A DNA stretch of 64,000 nt from Phycisphaerales bacterium AB-hyl4 (GCA_041821185.1 JBGUBD010000002.1:310001-374000), one strand, 5' to 3'. Positions 24,565 through 33,234 are shown, numbered from the stretch's first letter. Notes: generated by a model not told the origin, from the sequence alone. A program made the numbers and translations.

Positions 24565-25902
24565 TCAATGCCGCTGCACGACCGCGCCGGCGACGTGGCC
24601 GGCGAAGCCGGCGGCGAAGATGGCGTGCGTGCCGGTGCGGGAGCAGGGGCCGGCGTCTGCCGTGAGCGTGAAGCCCCGGGCCTCGGCCATCGGCTCGGCC
24701 AGCCAGGGCATCGGCGGACGTTGGCCGGTGCGGAGGGTCATGCAGGCGAGCACGAACGCCGTCAGGCCGGCGGCGCCGAGGCTGTGGCCCAGCGCGCCCT
24801 TGTTGGCGTAGAGCGTCGGCCGACGATGGCTCGACGGGGCGACCTCGTCGAGCACGTCGGCATAAATAGATAGTTCGAGCGGGTCGTGCTCCGGCGTGCC
24901 GGTGGCGTGGGGGTGGAGCATGTCGATGGCACGCTCGGCCAGCAGGCGGCGGGCGACGTGGCGCAGGGCCGGCATCGTCGGGGCCGGGCGGATGATGTCG
25001 TGCGTCTCAGCGGCGACGGCGGTGTCGAGCAACTCGATTTCGCCGATGCCCGGCTCCACACCCGGTGGCAGACGCTTGAGCAGCACGGCAGCGCCGGCCT
25101 CGCTGAGCATGAACCCCTGTCGCCGGCGGTCGAGCGGGCGCTGCCGATAGTCGGTTGTGGTCAGCGGAGCGAGCACGCCCAGCCGACGGTAGCTATGGAT
25201 GAACGCCGGCAGCAGGGCGGCGTCAGCGGTGAGGACGAGGACGTGGTCGGGGGCGGTGGGGGGCGATTTCGGATTTCGGATTTCGGATTTCGAATTTGCA
25301 GCGGCGAGCAGCAGGTCGCGGGCGTAGTGGAGGGCGGTCAGGCTGGAGGCGCAGGCGGCGACGACGTGGCGGTGCGGCGGGGTGCCGAGGCGGTGGTGGA
25401 GTTGGCGGGTGAGGTGGCCTTGCGGGCCGTGCACGACGGCCTCGGCCTGGTGGGTAAGGCGGGTGGGCGGATCGTCCATCTGGCCGCGGGCCAGCGCTTG
25501 CAGCAGGGCTTCGCGGGCGTCGGTCATGGCTTTGACTGCGCCCTTGCTCGTGCCGAGCACCATGGGCACGTCGCGCGGCTGCCGGCCTGCCTGAAACATC
25601 GCCTCACGCCCGGCTCGCTCGGCCAGGTCGATGCTCGGGTCGCTCGACCCGTGCTGGGCGACCCGCACCGCCCCTAATGCCCGCACCAGGTCGACCCCCG
25701 CCACGTCCGCCGGGATGTGGTCGGGCCGCTCGGCACGCTCGGCCAGCGTGCGACCGGCCAGCAGGGCAGCGAACGTCTCCCACGCGGCGTGGCCCAGCGG
25801 CGTCACCAGACCCAGTCCGGCGATGACGATCCGGGCGGCGGGCCGGGGGGCGTTCCGGGGCCGACCGTCGCCTCGCGAAGGAGCATTCGTATTGGCAGGC
25901 AT
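24565..25902 (-). CDS. stand-alone beta-ketoacyl synthase (KAS II / FabF-like)
   Basis: The protein has the complete Cys-His-His set of condensing enzymes. The nucleophile is in VVAACASSLTALHYA, the first His in HPHATGTPEHDPLE (FabF: HGTGT), and the Lys/His in NKGALGHSLGAAG. The N terminus IVIAGLGLVTPLG is also typical. It would catalyse decarboxylative condensation of malonyl thioesters. No carrier protein, ketoreductase or acyltransferase gene is adjacent, so its pathway is unclear. A run of simple repeat DNA (25264-25298) is translated in frame after the active-site Cys as NSKSEIRNPKS, lengthening a surface loop. The ATG at 25902 is chosen; an earlier one at 25947 would lie over the promoter region. 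Confidence 0.85.
   Translation of the reverse strand: MPANTNAPSRGDGRPRNAPRPAARIVIAGLGLVTPLGHAAWETFAALLAGRTLAERAERPDHIPADVAGVDLVRALGAVRVAQHGSSDPSIDLAERAGREAMFQAGRQPRDVPMVLGTSKGAVKAMTDAREALLQALARGQMDDPPTRLTHQAEAVVHGPQGHLTRQLHHRLGTPPHRHVVAACASSLTALHYARDLLLAAANSKSEIRNPKSPPTAPDHVLVLTADAALLPAFIHSYRRLGVLAPLTTTDYRQRPLDRRRQGFMLSEAGAAVLLKRLPPGVEPGIGEIELLDTAVAAETHDIIRPAPTMPALRHVARRLLAERAIDMLHPHATGTPEHDPLELSIYADVLDEVAPSSHRRPTLYANKGALGHSLGAAGLTAFVLACMTLRTGQRPPMPWLAEPMAEARGFTLTADAGPCSRTGTHAIFAAGFAGHVAGAVVQRH
25264..25298. repeat. GATTTCG-type simple repeat within the ketosynthase gene
   Basis: Four tandem copies of GATTTCG(G) end in GAATTTG. The run lies inside the coding sequence and is a multiple of three, so the frame is kept. 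Its AT content is higher than the flanking gene. The same repeat type is seen widely in planctomycete genomes. Confidence 0.85.
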
Positions 25903-26087
25903 CTCATTCACAGGGCGGGCATTGTACTGGCATGGCTCAGCCGTCAAACCGGACGGTTTTGTCCTTGATTGAGGATCGGTTGATCCATTAAACTAGGGGC
26001 AGCCGTACCGTGGCGAGGTCGGCTCTCACGTCACGTCCGACCCCGCCGAGTTCGACGCCCCTTTCTCCCGGCTTCGGAGGTTCGCTC

Positions 26088-26504
26088 ATGGCCACGCACG
26101 AAAAACGCATCCTTTCCGACGAAGAACTGCTCGCCAACGCCACGCCCATCGAGCCCGACGAGGATGATGAGGTGGTTGACATGGATGAGCTTCAGCCGAT
26201 CGACATTGACGCGGCTAGCGAGCCCGCCCCGCCCGGCCGATCCCGGCGCATCCAGACATTCGACACCCGCGTGCCCCACGAAGACAACTGGCAACGCCAA
26301 CCCAACATCACCGGCAAAGGGGCGATCCATGTCAAGACCTTCGTCGCCAAGCTTCGGCTCGACGCGGTCGAACACATGGACGAACAGATCAACCACTGGC
26401 TCGACGCCCACCCGGAGTACGAGGTGAAGTTCGTCACCACCAGCGTCGGCAAACTGATCGGCAAGATGACCGAGGACGCGATGTTCGTGAGTGTCTGGGT
26501 CTAG
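26088..26504 (+). CDS. hypothetical protein, acidic N terminus with globular C-terminal domain
   Basis: A 138-residue protein. Residues 1-60 are acidic and probably disordered (ATPIEPDEDDEVVDMDE). The C-terminal half is compact and conserved-looking: GAIHVKTFVAKLRLDAVEHM, then DEQINHWLDAHPEYEVKFVT and a final MTEDAMFVSVWV, alternating helix and strand. I do not recognise the family. The ATG at 26088 is supported by CGGAGG at 26075-26080. The gene is divergent from the ketosynthase and may share the 185-base region between them, where TTGATT and TAAACT boxes lie 18 bases apart. Confidence 0.7.
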   Translation: MATHEKRILSDEELLANATPIEPDEDDEVVDMDELQPIDIDAASEPAPPGRSRRIQTFDTRVPHEDNWQRQPNITGKGAIHVKTFVAKLRLDAVEHMDEQINHWLDAHPEYEVKFVTTSVGKLIGKMTEDAMFVSVWV

Positions 26505-26601
26505 AATGAGATAAAACACCGGGGGCATCGGCTGCGCGTGGCAGGCGTTCTGCCCCCGCAATCTGTTGCGTACCTTTTGGGTTAATAAAGGAGGCACGCC
26601 G

Positions 26602-27093
26602 ATGTCACGTCTGATTTTGACGTCCGTACTTGCTGGGGGCTTGTTGCTCACTGGTTGCCAGGCGAACGCGCCCATGACGCCGACAACGCTCGGGCCGGAT
26701 CACCACATCCTTCACCTTGCCGACGATATCGCGTGGCAGGACGGTCCGGCGTCGTTGGAGGATGGTGCCGAGTTCGCGGTGCTCGAGGGTGACCCGAGTC
26801 AGCCGGGGCTGTTTACGATGCGGCTGAGGCTGCCCGACGGCTTCCACATCGCCCCGCACACCCACCCGGGCTACGAGCGGGTGACGGTGCTCTCGGGCAC
26901 GTTCCTGCTTGGCCACGGCAGCGAAGCCGACCGCGACGCGGCGAACGTGATGGAGGCCGGCAGCTACACGACGATGCCGCCGGGTATGGAGCATTACGCG
27001 TACACCGAGGGTGAGACGGTCATTCAACTGACCAGCATGGGGCCGTGGGAGATCGATTACCTCGATCCGGCTGACGACCCGCGGCGGCGGTGA
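26602..27093 (+). CDS. cupin-domain lipoprotein
   Basis: The 163-residue protein begins with a signal peptide and lipobox LLLTGC (Cys at residue 19), then a cupin domain. The metal-binding first motif is seen as FHIAPHTHPGYERVTVLSG, and the second half carries MPPGMEHYAYTEGETV with another His. This is the layout of small cupins that bind a metal ion; the reaction is unknown. AAAGGAGG lies seven bases before the ATG at 26602, so the slightly longer frame from 26566 is not used. It is likely exported and membrane anchored. Confidence 0.83.
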   Translation: MSRLILTSVLAGGLLLTGCQANAPMTPTTLGPDHHILHLADDIAWQDGPASLEDGAEFAVLEGDPSQPGLFTMRLRLPDGFHIAPHTHPGYERVTVLSGTFLLGHGSEADRDAANVMEAGSYTTMPPGMEHYAYTEGETVIQLTSMGPWEIDYLDPADDPRRR

Positions 27094-27134
27094 GCGGCGA
27101 GCGTTCGCGAGGGCGAAGGCGGGGGCGAGAGAGG

Positions 27135-27201
27135 ATTGCTAATTGCTGATTTGGGGACCCTTCCCGATTCTGGCAGCGATTAGAAATCAGCAATTAGCAA
27201 T
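27135..27201. repeat. 18-base perfect inverted repeat pair
   Basis: ATTGCTAATTGCTGATTT (27135-27152) and its exact complement (27184-27201) flank a 31-base spacer. The AT-rich arms stand out from the GC-rich surroundings. The transcript would form a long hairpin between the cupin and rpsO genes. Confidence 0.9.
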
Positions 27202-27267
27202 TCCGACAGATCCGGCCCTTCGCTCGCGGACTCGCTCAGGGCTCGGCTTGGATATCCTCTTCCCCGA

Positions 27268-27307
27268 ACCGGAAACGAGAAACCAGAAACGAGAAACCAC
27301 AAACCCC
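27268..27307. repeat. GAAACCAGAAAC-type simple repeat
   Basis: A purine-rich run of imperfect 7-base units (GAAACGA, GAAACCA, GAAACGA, GAAACCA) lies in the 348-base gap before rpsO. That gap, 27094-27441, holds this repeat and the inverted pair at 27135-27201 but no gene. Confidence 0.8.
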
Positions 27308-27441
27308 TTCCCCCTGCATTGCCAGACGCGGCTTGCGGTGTTAAACTTCTCCATTCTTCGCAAATGGTGAAGATGCGGAATCTCCGCGCCGAGCCCGGTG
27401 GCCGGTGCATGATGTGACAGGAACACGCTCGAGACACGACG

Positions 27442-27711
27442 ATGACGATTACGGCCGAAAAGAAGCAGTCGGTGATTGAAGATTACCGCCGTGAGGACAA
27501 GGACACCGGTTCGCCGGAGGTGCAGGTGGCCATCCTCACCGAGCGCATCACCGCCCTGACCGAGCACCTGCGAGGCAACCGCAAGGACTTTTCGTCCCGC
27601 CGCGGCCTGCTGACCATGGTTTCCAAGCGCAAGCGCCTGCTTCGCTACCTCGCCGCCAACGATCGTGAAGCGTACAAGGCGCTGATCGGCCGACTTGGGC
27701 TGCGCAAGTAA
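27442..27711 (+). CDS. rpsO: 30S ribosomal protein S15
   Basis: The 89-residue protein has the exact family length and the signatures [35 protein letters not shown] and [21 protein letters not shown]15 binds the 16S rRNA central domain early in 30S assembly and often regulates its own mRNA. It is followed on the same strand by pnp, the widely conserved rpsO-pnp arrangement, here with a 442-base spacer. Confidence 0.97.
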   Translation: MTITAEKKQSVIEDYRREDKDTGSPEVQVAILTERITALTEHLRGNRKDFSSRRGLLTMVSKRKRLLRYLAANDREAYKALIGRLGLRK

Positions 27712-28153
27712 AACCTTAAGGCTGTTCGTCCCGCTCGCGCCCGTCGTTCGATCGGCGGCGGTTGAAGCGGTTGCACGGTGACGAACCGCCGACGTTGACG
27801 CCCGCTGTGCAAGCATGCGGGCATTGCCGATGGCGTTGGTGTGGTCGTCGGCCTGTCCGAGAAGAGTAAGTTTTCCGTCTCGACCTTGCCCCGCGGAAGC
27901 GGAAAAGGCTGCAGACGGCAGTGGACTCGACGCAGTGTCGAAGTCGTCAGGCAGCAGGCCGTATCGATCCGCTGCTGCCAGAATTTGTCGGCCGATTCTC
28001 TATCCGCGACCCGCTTCGCGACGCACTGCGCCCAGTCATCTGTCTTCTGCTTCCTGGCAAAGGTCGAGCCTCCCGGAGCGCGAACCGACGCGAAGGGTCT
28101 CGTGTTCGCACGTACGCTCCACCTGACCGACCCTGTCAAGGAAGAACAGAATT
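27712..28153. other. rpsO-pnp intercistronic region
   Basis: A 442-base non-coding spacer. An 8-base stem, CGGCGGTT (27756-27763) with AACCGCCG (27784-27791), could form soon after the rpsO stop, but no T tract follows. AAGGAA lies just before the pnp ATG. In enterobacteria the equivalent region carries an RNase III site through which PNPase represses itself; whether that applies here is unknown. Confidence 0.45.
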
Positions 28154-30301
28154 ATGGCTTTCCACCGTGTTGAAATGGAACTCGGCGGCCGGACGCTCAG
28201 CATCGAAACCGGCAAGTGGGCCAAGCAGGCCGACGGCGCTGTGTTCGTGCAGTATGGCGAAACCGTCGTCATGGGCACCGTGACCCGCTCGTCGCCTCGC
28301 GAAGGCATCGACTTTTTCCCGCTCACCGTCGACTACCGCGAGAAGGTGACGGCGGCAGGCAAGTTCCCCGGCGGCTTCCGCAAGCGTGAAGGCGCGCCGA
28401 ACCAGAAAGAAATCCTGACGATGCGGAACATCGACCGACCCATTCGGCCGCTGTTCCCCAAGGGCTTCATGGACGAGGTGCAGATCCAGTGCTGGGTCTT
28501 CGCCTACGACGGCCAGAACGAACCGGACGTGCTCGCGGGCATCGCGGCGTCGGCGGCGCTGGCGATCAGCGATGTGCCCTTCGAAGGGCCGGTCGGCAAC
28601 GTTCGCGTCGGTCGTGTGGATGACGAACTGGTCATCATGCCGACCACGGCGCAAAATGCCTACTCCGACCTGGACATGCTGCTGTGCGGTCACAAGGACG
28701 GGCTGAACATGATCGAGGTCGGCGCTTACGAGCTGCCGGAAGATCAGATGGCCGAGGCCATCGAGTTCGGCTATGAGCAGGTCAAGCAGGTCGTCGGCCT
28801 GATCGATGAGCTGGTCTCCAAGGCCGGCAACGAGAAAGTCAACGACACGCCCGAGCCGGACGCCGACCTGGTCAAGCTGGTCAACGACAAGCTCGCCGGC
28901 CCGCTCAAGGCCGCCAAGACCACCGACGGCAACAAGCTCGAACGCCAGGCCGCCGTGTCGAAGGCGATCAAGGACTTCATCGAGAACGAACTGCCCGAGC
29001 CTGACGAAAACGCAGGCGTCGGCGTGTACAACAAGTGGCGCGACCGGCGCAAGCAGGCCAAGGGCATCATCCACGACCTTGAAGAGGTCATCACCCGCGA
29101 GATCATTCGTGGCGGCACGCGTACCGACGGCCGCAAGATGGACGAACTGCGAACCATCACCTGCGAAGTCGGCGTGCTGCCTCGCGTGCACGGCTCGGGT
29201 GTCTTCACCCGCGGCGAAACGCAGGCTCTCGTCACCGCGACCCTCGGTACGGGCAAAGACGAACAGATTGTCGACGGCCTTGGTGAGGAGTACGCTGAGA
29301 AGTTCTACCTGCACTACAACTTCCCGCCGTTCTCGGTGGGCGAGACGAAGCGAATCACCGGCCCGTCGCGTCGCGACATCGGCCACGGCAAGCTCGCCGA
29401 GCGTGCGCTGGCCCCCGTGCTGCCGGACGTGGCGGACTTCCCGTACACCGTTCGACTTGTGAGCGACATTCTCGAATCGAATGGTTCGTCGAGCATGGCC
29501 TCGGCGTGCGGCGGGACGCTGGCGTTGATGGACGCGGGCGTGCCGATCAAGGCCCCCGTGGCGGGCATCAGCATCGGCATCATCCAGGGTGACACGCCCG
29601 GCAAGGACGACGTCTACCTCACCGACATCCAGGGCGAGGAAGACCACTTCGGCGACATGGACTTCAAAGTCACCGGCACGCGGGAAGGCATCACCGCCAT
29701 CCAGCTTGACCTGAAGATCCGTGGCCTGAATCTTGAGCAGATCAAGAAGACGTTCGAACTGGCTCGCAAGAACCGGGTCGAGATCATTGAGATGATCGAG
29801 AAGGCGCTGCCTTCGCATCGCGAGTCGATCAGCCAGTATGCTCCGCGCATCCTCACGACCAAGATCCATCCGGACAAGATCGGCAAGCTGATCGGACCGG
29901 GCGGCAAGATGATTCGTGCCCTGGAAGAAAAGACCGGCGCGAAGATCGAGATCGAGGAAGACGGCACGATCTACATCTCCGCCGTGGGCGCCGGCAAGGC
30001 CGAGCGTGCATTGGAAGAGGTCGAGAAGATTGGCGCCGAGGTCAAGCTGGGCCAGATCTACACCGGCACGGTGACGTCGATCAAGGACTTCGGTGCGTTC
30101 GTCGAAGTCATCCCCGGCCAGGACGGGCTCTGCCATATTTCCGAACTGGAGGATGGCTTTGTTCAGAACGTGCAGGACATCGTCAAGGTCGGCGACGAGG
30201 TTCGCGTGAAGGTGATCAACATCGACGATCAAGGCCGAGTCAAGCTTTCGCGCCGAGCGGCGATCGAGGCGGAGAAGTCCACTGAATCGGTGGATGCCTG
30301 A
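28154..30301 (+). CDS. pnp: polynucleotide phosphorylase
   Basis: The 715-residue protein has two RNase PH-like domains (about 1-220 and 310-550) separated by a helical domain. A KH domain follows with LIGPGGKMIRALEEKTGA. An S1 domain completes it, with GQIYTGTVTSIKDFGAFVEV. Active-site features of the second PH domain are present, including TRGETQALVTATLGT and the MDAGVPIKAPVAGISIG segment. The enzyme degrades RNA 3' to 5' using phosphate and can add tails. It may cooperate with the RNase Y encoded nearby. It is the second gene of rpsO-pnp and ends at a strong terminator. Length and order are normal. Confidence 0.97.
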   Translation: MAFHRVEMELGGRTLSIETGKWAKQADGAVFVQYGETVVMGTVTRSSPREGIDFFPLTVDYREKVTAAGKFPGGFRKREGAPNQKEILTMRNIDRPIRPLFPKGFMDEVQIQCWVFAYDGQNEPDVLAGIAASAALAISDVPFEGPVGNVRVGRVDDELVIMPTTAQNAYSDLDMLLCGHKDGLNMIEVGAYELPEDQMAEAIEFGYEQVKQVVGLIDELVSKAGNEKVNDTPEPDADLVKLVNDKLAGPLKAAKTTDGNKLERQAAVSKAIKDFIENELPEPDENAGVGVYNKWRDRRKQAKGIIHDLEEVITREIIRGGTRTDGRKMDELRTITCEVGVLPRVHGSGVFTRGETQALVTATLGTGKDEQIVDGLGEEYAEKFYLHYNFPPFSVGETKRITGPSRRDIGHGKLAERALAPVLPDVADFPYTVRLVSDILESNGSSSMASACGGTLALMDAGVPIKAPVAGISIGIIQGDTPGKDDVYLTDIQGEEDHFGDMDFKVTGTREGITAIQLDLKIRGLNLEQIKKTFELARKNRVEIIEMIEKALPSHRESISQYAPRILTTKIHPDKIGKLIGPGGKMIRALEEKTGAKIEIEEDGTIYISAVGAGKAERALEEVEKIGAEVKLGQIYTGTVTSIKDFGAFVEVIPGQDGLCHISELEDGFVQNVQDIVKVGDEVRVKVINIDDQGRVKLSRRAAIEAEKSTESVDA

Positions 30302-30340
30302 CTCTTTCGTTTGAAGGTGCTTATATCTGAAAAGTGTTCG

Positions 30341-30371
30341 AGGCCCCGGTCAATTAGACCGGGGCCTTTTC
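30341..30371 (+). terminator. intrinsic terminator after pnp
   Basis: AGGCCCCGGTC (30341-30351) and GACCGGGGCCT (30357-30367) form a perfect 11-base stem with a 5-base loop, followed by TTTTCC. It lies 40 bases after the pnp stop. Confidence 0.92.
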
Positions 30372-30769
30372 CTTTGGAGTGGCTTGGAGAGGGTGGTTGT
30401 CCAATTTGAGACTCATATATCAGGAAAAGTTGATCGAAATGGTTGTTTTGAGAAAAAGGGGGTTCCCCTCATGCAATAAAACGGGTACTATCTGCGCCAG
30501 CATTCACGCTTCGATCGGTTAGGGGGGCGCCTAGGGGGTGCCACCGGTTGGATGCGCCAGATTAACCTTGGGGGGCGTTGTAGTCGGCGATGTTTCCGCC
30601 GGTTTCAATGCCAGTTCACAGTTGGGGATCTCGGGATCGTACGCTGGTTCCCCGCGATGGCATCGCTCGTTGAGTGTGCATGGGCTGATTCTAGATGCGA
30701 CGGGGAGCGACGCGGACGTAGTCTTCGGCGGTCCTTGCTGTGCGCCCTAGCACGACAGGAGAAGGGCTC
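30372..30769. other. 398-base leader region of the second cold-shock gene
   Basis: No gene is visible between the pnp terminator and the cold-shock ATG. A TACTAT at 30486-30491 is a possible -10 box, with a weak TTCCCC 17 bases upstream. If used, the 5' untranslated region would be about 270 bases, similar to the long structured leaders of cold-shock mRNAs. G runs at 30522-30538 could form structure. Confidence 0.4.
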
Positions 30770-30988
30770 ATGTCTACTCGCGGGCAGGTCAAATGGTTTG
30801 ACCCTAAGAAGGGCTACGGATTCATCCTCGGCCCCTCCGGGCAGGACGTATTCGTTCACTACAGCCAGATTCAGGGGGACGGCTTCCGCTCGTTGAAGGA
30901 CGGCGAGTCGGTGAGCTATGAACTCATCGAAGGCGAAAAAGGCTGGCAGGCTCGGGCCGTCGAACGGCTCGATGAAGTCAACGCCTGA
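30770..30988 (+). CDS. cold-shock domain protein, 72 residues
   Basis: A single cold-shock domain with RNP1 KKGYGFILG and RNP2 QDVFVHYSQI after the usual RGQVKWFDP start. It is close to typical CspA-like proteins and more so than the 65-residue paralogue at 4871-5068. The ATG at 30770 follows ACAGGAGAAGG; a longer frame from 30740 is not used. It binds single-stranded nucleic acid and may act as an RNA chaperone. The long region upstream could be a regulatory leader. Confidence 0.93.
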   Translation: MSTRGQVKWFDPKKGYGFILGPSGQDVFVHYSQIQGDGFRSLKDGESVSYELIEGEKGWQARAVERLDEVNA

Positions 30989-31131
30989 ACTGCCGCCGAT
31001 CGCGCGGGTGATCTGTACCAGACCGCGGCCGGGGGGTCGGCCTCGGTCCGTGTGCTTTTCCTACAGCAACTGAGTGAGCCTGCGGCACGGCGCTGCAGGT
31101 TTATCCGTGTTACCTGGTTACGTTGAGTACT

Positions 31132-31169
31132 AAAAAAAGACGGGCACAGCTTGCGCTGCGCCCGTCTTT
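31132..31169 (-). terminator. intrinsic terminator after the MamK-like actin gene
   Basis: AAAGACGGGC (31136-31145) and GCCCGTCTTT (31160-31169) form a 10-base stem that continues through CAGC/GCTG. On the minus strand it is followed by seven T residues, 34 bases after the actin stop codon. Confidence 0.92.
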
Positions 31170-31202
31170 GTTGGATTGCTGTGATGTCTGGCTGACGGCG
31201 GC

Positions 31203-32330
31203 TTACTTGAGCTGCTGCCAGTACTCGGCGGGCATGTCGGCCGCGAGTTGCAGGGAACCGTTGGCACCGGCGTACATCGGCTCGTCGACCACGGTGACGC
31301 TGCCGCCGCCGACGCGGTCGAGGCCGTCCTCGATCCGCTTGTTCAGGCCGTCGAGCGTACCGCCACCGCCGGCGAGAATGATGTTGTTACGCAGCTTCTC
31401 CTGGAACTCGGGATCAAAGCTGGAGACGAGCTTGTGGATGCCGTCGAGGATCGGCTGGACGATAATCTCGCAGGCTTCCTTTACTTCCTTGGTCAGGTCG
31501 TGCTCGGTGGGCTTACCGTCCACGGGCAAGGTCACCATGATGCGATCCTGTGCGGAGGACACGAAGCCGTACTGCTCCTTGATCCGCTTGCACATGGTGA
31601 TGGTGATCTGCGCTTCGGGGTGGTTTTTCTTAATCAGTTCGAGGAGTTTACGGTCGATGGCGTCGCCGGCGATGTTGAAGCTGACCTGATCGTCATCGCC
31701 GGGCATGGTGCCATGCATGCGGACGAGGTCGGTCGTGCCGGCACCGATGTCGATCACGAGCACGTCGCTGGTGCGTTCCATGCCGTATGCGACGGCGAAC
31801 GGCTCGGAGACGATCATGACGCTGTCGAGCACGCCCTGGCAGATTTCGAGGATGGCCTGCTTGTTTCGCTTGGTGGCCTGCGCGGGCACGCCGACGACGC
31901 CGTAGAGCACGTCATCACGTCCGGGCTCGGTCATGTGGACGATGTGGCGGACGAGTTCCTGCGCGGCTTCGAGGTTTTTGTTGTATTCGTCGTTCTTTTC
32001 GTCGCCGTCGCCGGTGTGCTTGATCACACCATGTTCCAGCGGGCGGTAGAGGTCGACGGAGAGGCGATTATCCAGAGCTGCTTTGCCGAAGATAATGTCC
32101 CGGCCGAGGTGCTTACGGCTGACGGGGTCCTTGGCCCAGCCGACGTAACTTTCCACGGTCTTTCGCACGCCGTTGATCGAAGCGATGCTGGTACGCGACG
32201 TACCAAGGTCGATGCCGATCAGCAGGGCGTTTCGCATGTCGCCCATGTCTTCGTCGCTACCTGAGCCGACGGGTCGGCCTTTGGTCTGGGGGTTCGGCTT
32301 GCCGCCGGCGGTCGGTTCGGTCTGAGTCAT
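31203..32330 (-). CDS. MamK family actin-like protein
   Basis: The 375-residue protein has the actin ATPase motifs: phosphate-1 LIGIDLGTSRTS, phosphate-2 VLVIDIGAGTTDL and the adenosine motif NNIILAGGGGTLDG. The details match MamK rather than MreB or ParM: YGVVGVPAQATKRNKQAI, SVMIVSEPFAVAYGM, GTMPGDDDQVSF, RIKEQYGFV, and a C terminus ending PAEYWQQL. MamK polymerises into filaments that align magnetosomes. No other magnetosome gene is in this window, so the filament here probably positions something else. The first 30 residues are a disordered extension. AGAGGA precedes the ATG. A coiled-coil gene lies 154 bases upstream on the same strand, and a terminator follows. Confidence 0.85.
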   Translation of the reverse strand: MTQTEPTAGGKPNPQTKGRPVGSGSDEDMGDMRNALLIGIDLGTSRTSIASINGVRKTVESYVGWAKDPVSRKHLGRDIIFGKAALDNRLSVDLYRPLEHGVIKHTGDGDEKNDEYNKNLEAAQELVRHIVHMTEPGRDDVLYGVVGVPAQATKRNKQAILEICQGVLDSVMIVSEPFAVAYGMERTSDVLVIDIGAGTTDLVRMHGTMPGDDDQVSFNIAGDAIDRKLLELIKKNHPEAQITITMCKRIKEQYGFVSSAQDRIMVTLPVDGKPTEHDLTKEVKEACEIIVQPILDGIHKLVSSFDPEFQEKLRNNIILAGGGGTLDGLNKRIEDGLDRVGGGSVTVVDEPMYAGANGSLQLAADMPAEYWQQLK

Positions 32331-32484
32331 GGTGTGTCCTCTTCAGTGTGGGTTGCCAATTTTTTGAAACAACAATTACCTGTTCTGGCCGCCGGCGAAG
32401 CTGCGGCGTTGCAGTTCAGGCGATGGTACGCATGGTGAGGCGATGCGGTTATTTGATCGAGGTTACGTCTGAGCCTCCATTGGT

Positions 32485-33234
32485 CTACGAGGTCGCGTTT
32501 TCAGTATCCGAGGCGGCTCCGGTTTCGCCGCGCTCGATGCCGCGTTGAAGTTCGAGGTTGGTTTCGAAGATCTCCAGCAGCACCTTGTTCTGCTCGGGGC
32601 CGCGATCGCGGCGTTCGTAGGTGTGGCGGACGGGTCCGCCGTAACCACCACCGCCGCCGGAGCGCAGTGCGAGTGTGATGTTGCCGACGGCCTTCTCCAG
32701 CCCTTGAACCACGCGGGAGAGACGATCGATCTGTTTTTCGAGTGCTTCGTTTGTTGGCGCACCACTTCCGCCACCGCCGTTGGCGCCTTGGGGCGGCGCC
32801 TGGCTGGTGAGGTTCCGCTGATCTTTGAACATCTTCTCGATTGCGGTGGCGATGCGTTCTCGCACCTCTTCGGTGGATTCCTTCGCGGCCGCACCTTGTT
32901 GAAGGGCGCGGTCGATCAGGCGCATCACTTGCGAACGAATTTTTTCGCGATCGATCACCCATACGCGTTGCCCCCGAAACCGCTCGGCCAGACTGTCGAC
33001 GGCGACTTGACGACTGGCGGAATCAAAGGCGCTTTCAAGCGCGTTGGCAAGGTCCCATGCCTGATTTGGCATCGGATCGAGTTGCGTCTCGAGTCTGGGC
33101 TCGGGGCGCAACTCTTCGGTGACCACGTTATTGCGGCCGAGCACCTCGTACGCGACGTCTTCTGCCGGCGCCTCGACGTACCCTTCGACCGGCTTGCCGG
33201 TGTCACGATGAAGTCCACGAAAACGGTAGCGCAC
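32485..33234 (-). CDS. coiled-coil protein with GspF-like N-terminal segment, upstream of the actin gene
   Basis: The 249-residue protein starts at a GTG (33234), with AGGGAAG upstream. Longer in-frame ATG starts give an implausible N terminus. Residues 1-45 (VRYRFRGLHRDTGKPVEGYV, then EDVAYEVLGRNNVVTEEL) resemble the short N-terminal module of type II secretion/pilus F proteins. The middle is helical and charged, a Gly/Pro/Ala-rich linker follows near residue 155, and a coiled coil with NEALEKQIDRLSRVVQGLEK ends in a Gly-rich tail. I do not know the function. The position directly before the MamK-like gene on the same strand makes it a candidate filament partner or adaptor. Confidence 0.65.
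   Translation of the reverse strand: MRYRFRGLHRDTGKPVEGYVEAPAEDVAYEVLGRNNVVTEELRPEPRLETQLDPMPNQAWDLANALESAFDSASRQVAVDSLAERFRGQRVWVIDREKIRSQVMRLIDRALQQGAAAKESTEEVRERIATAIEKMFKDQRNLTSQAPPQGANGGGGSGAPTNEALEKQIDRLSRVVQGLEKAVGNITLALRSGGGGGYGGPVRHTYERRDRGPEQNKVLLEIFETNLELQRGIERGETGAASDTENATS

Noticed and set aside
27094..27134. Short GAGGGCGAAGGCGGGGGCGAG run as an RNA gene or regulator
   Set aside because: A purine-rich low-complexity stretch without stable structure or flanking signals.
28136..30232. 698-codon open frame antisense to pnp
   Set aside because: A shadow of the high-GC third-position pattern of pnp; the protein has no recognisable fold while pnp is unmistakable.
31203..33234. Magnetosome gene island suggested by the MamK-like actin
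   Set aside because: No mamA, B, E, M, O, P or Q-like gene is present in the window, so only the actin family assignment is kept.
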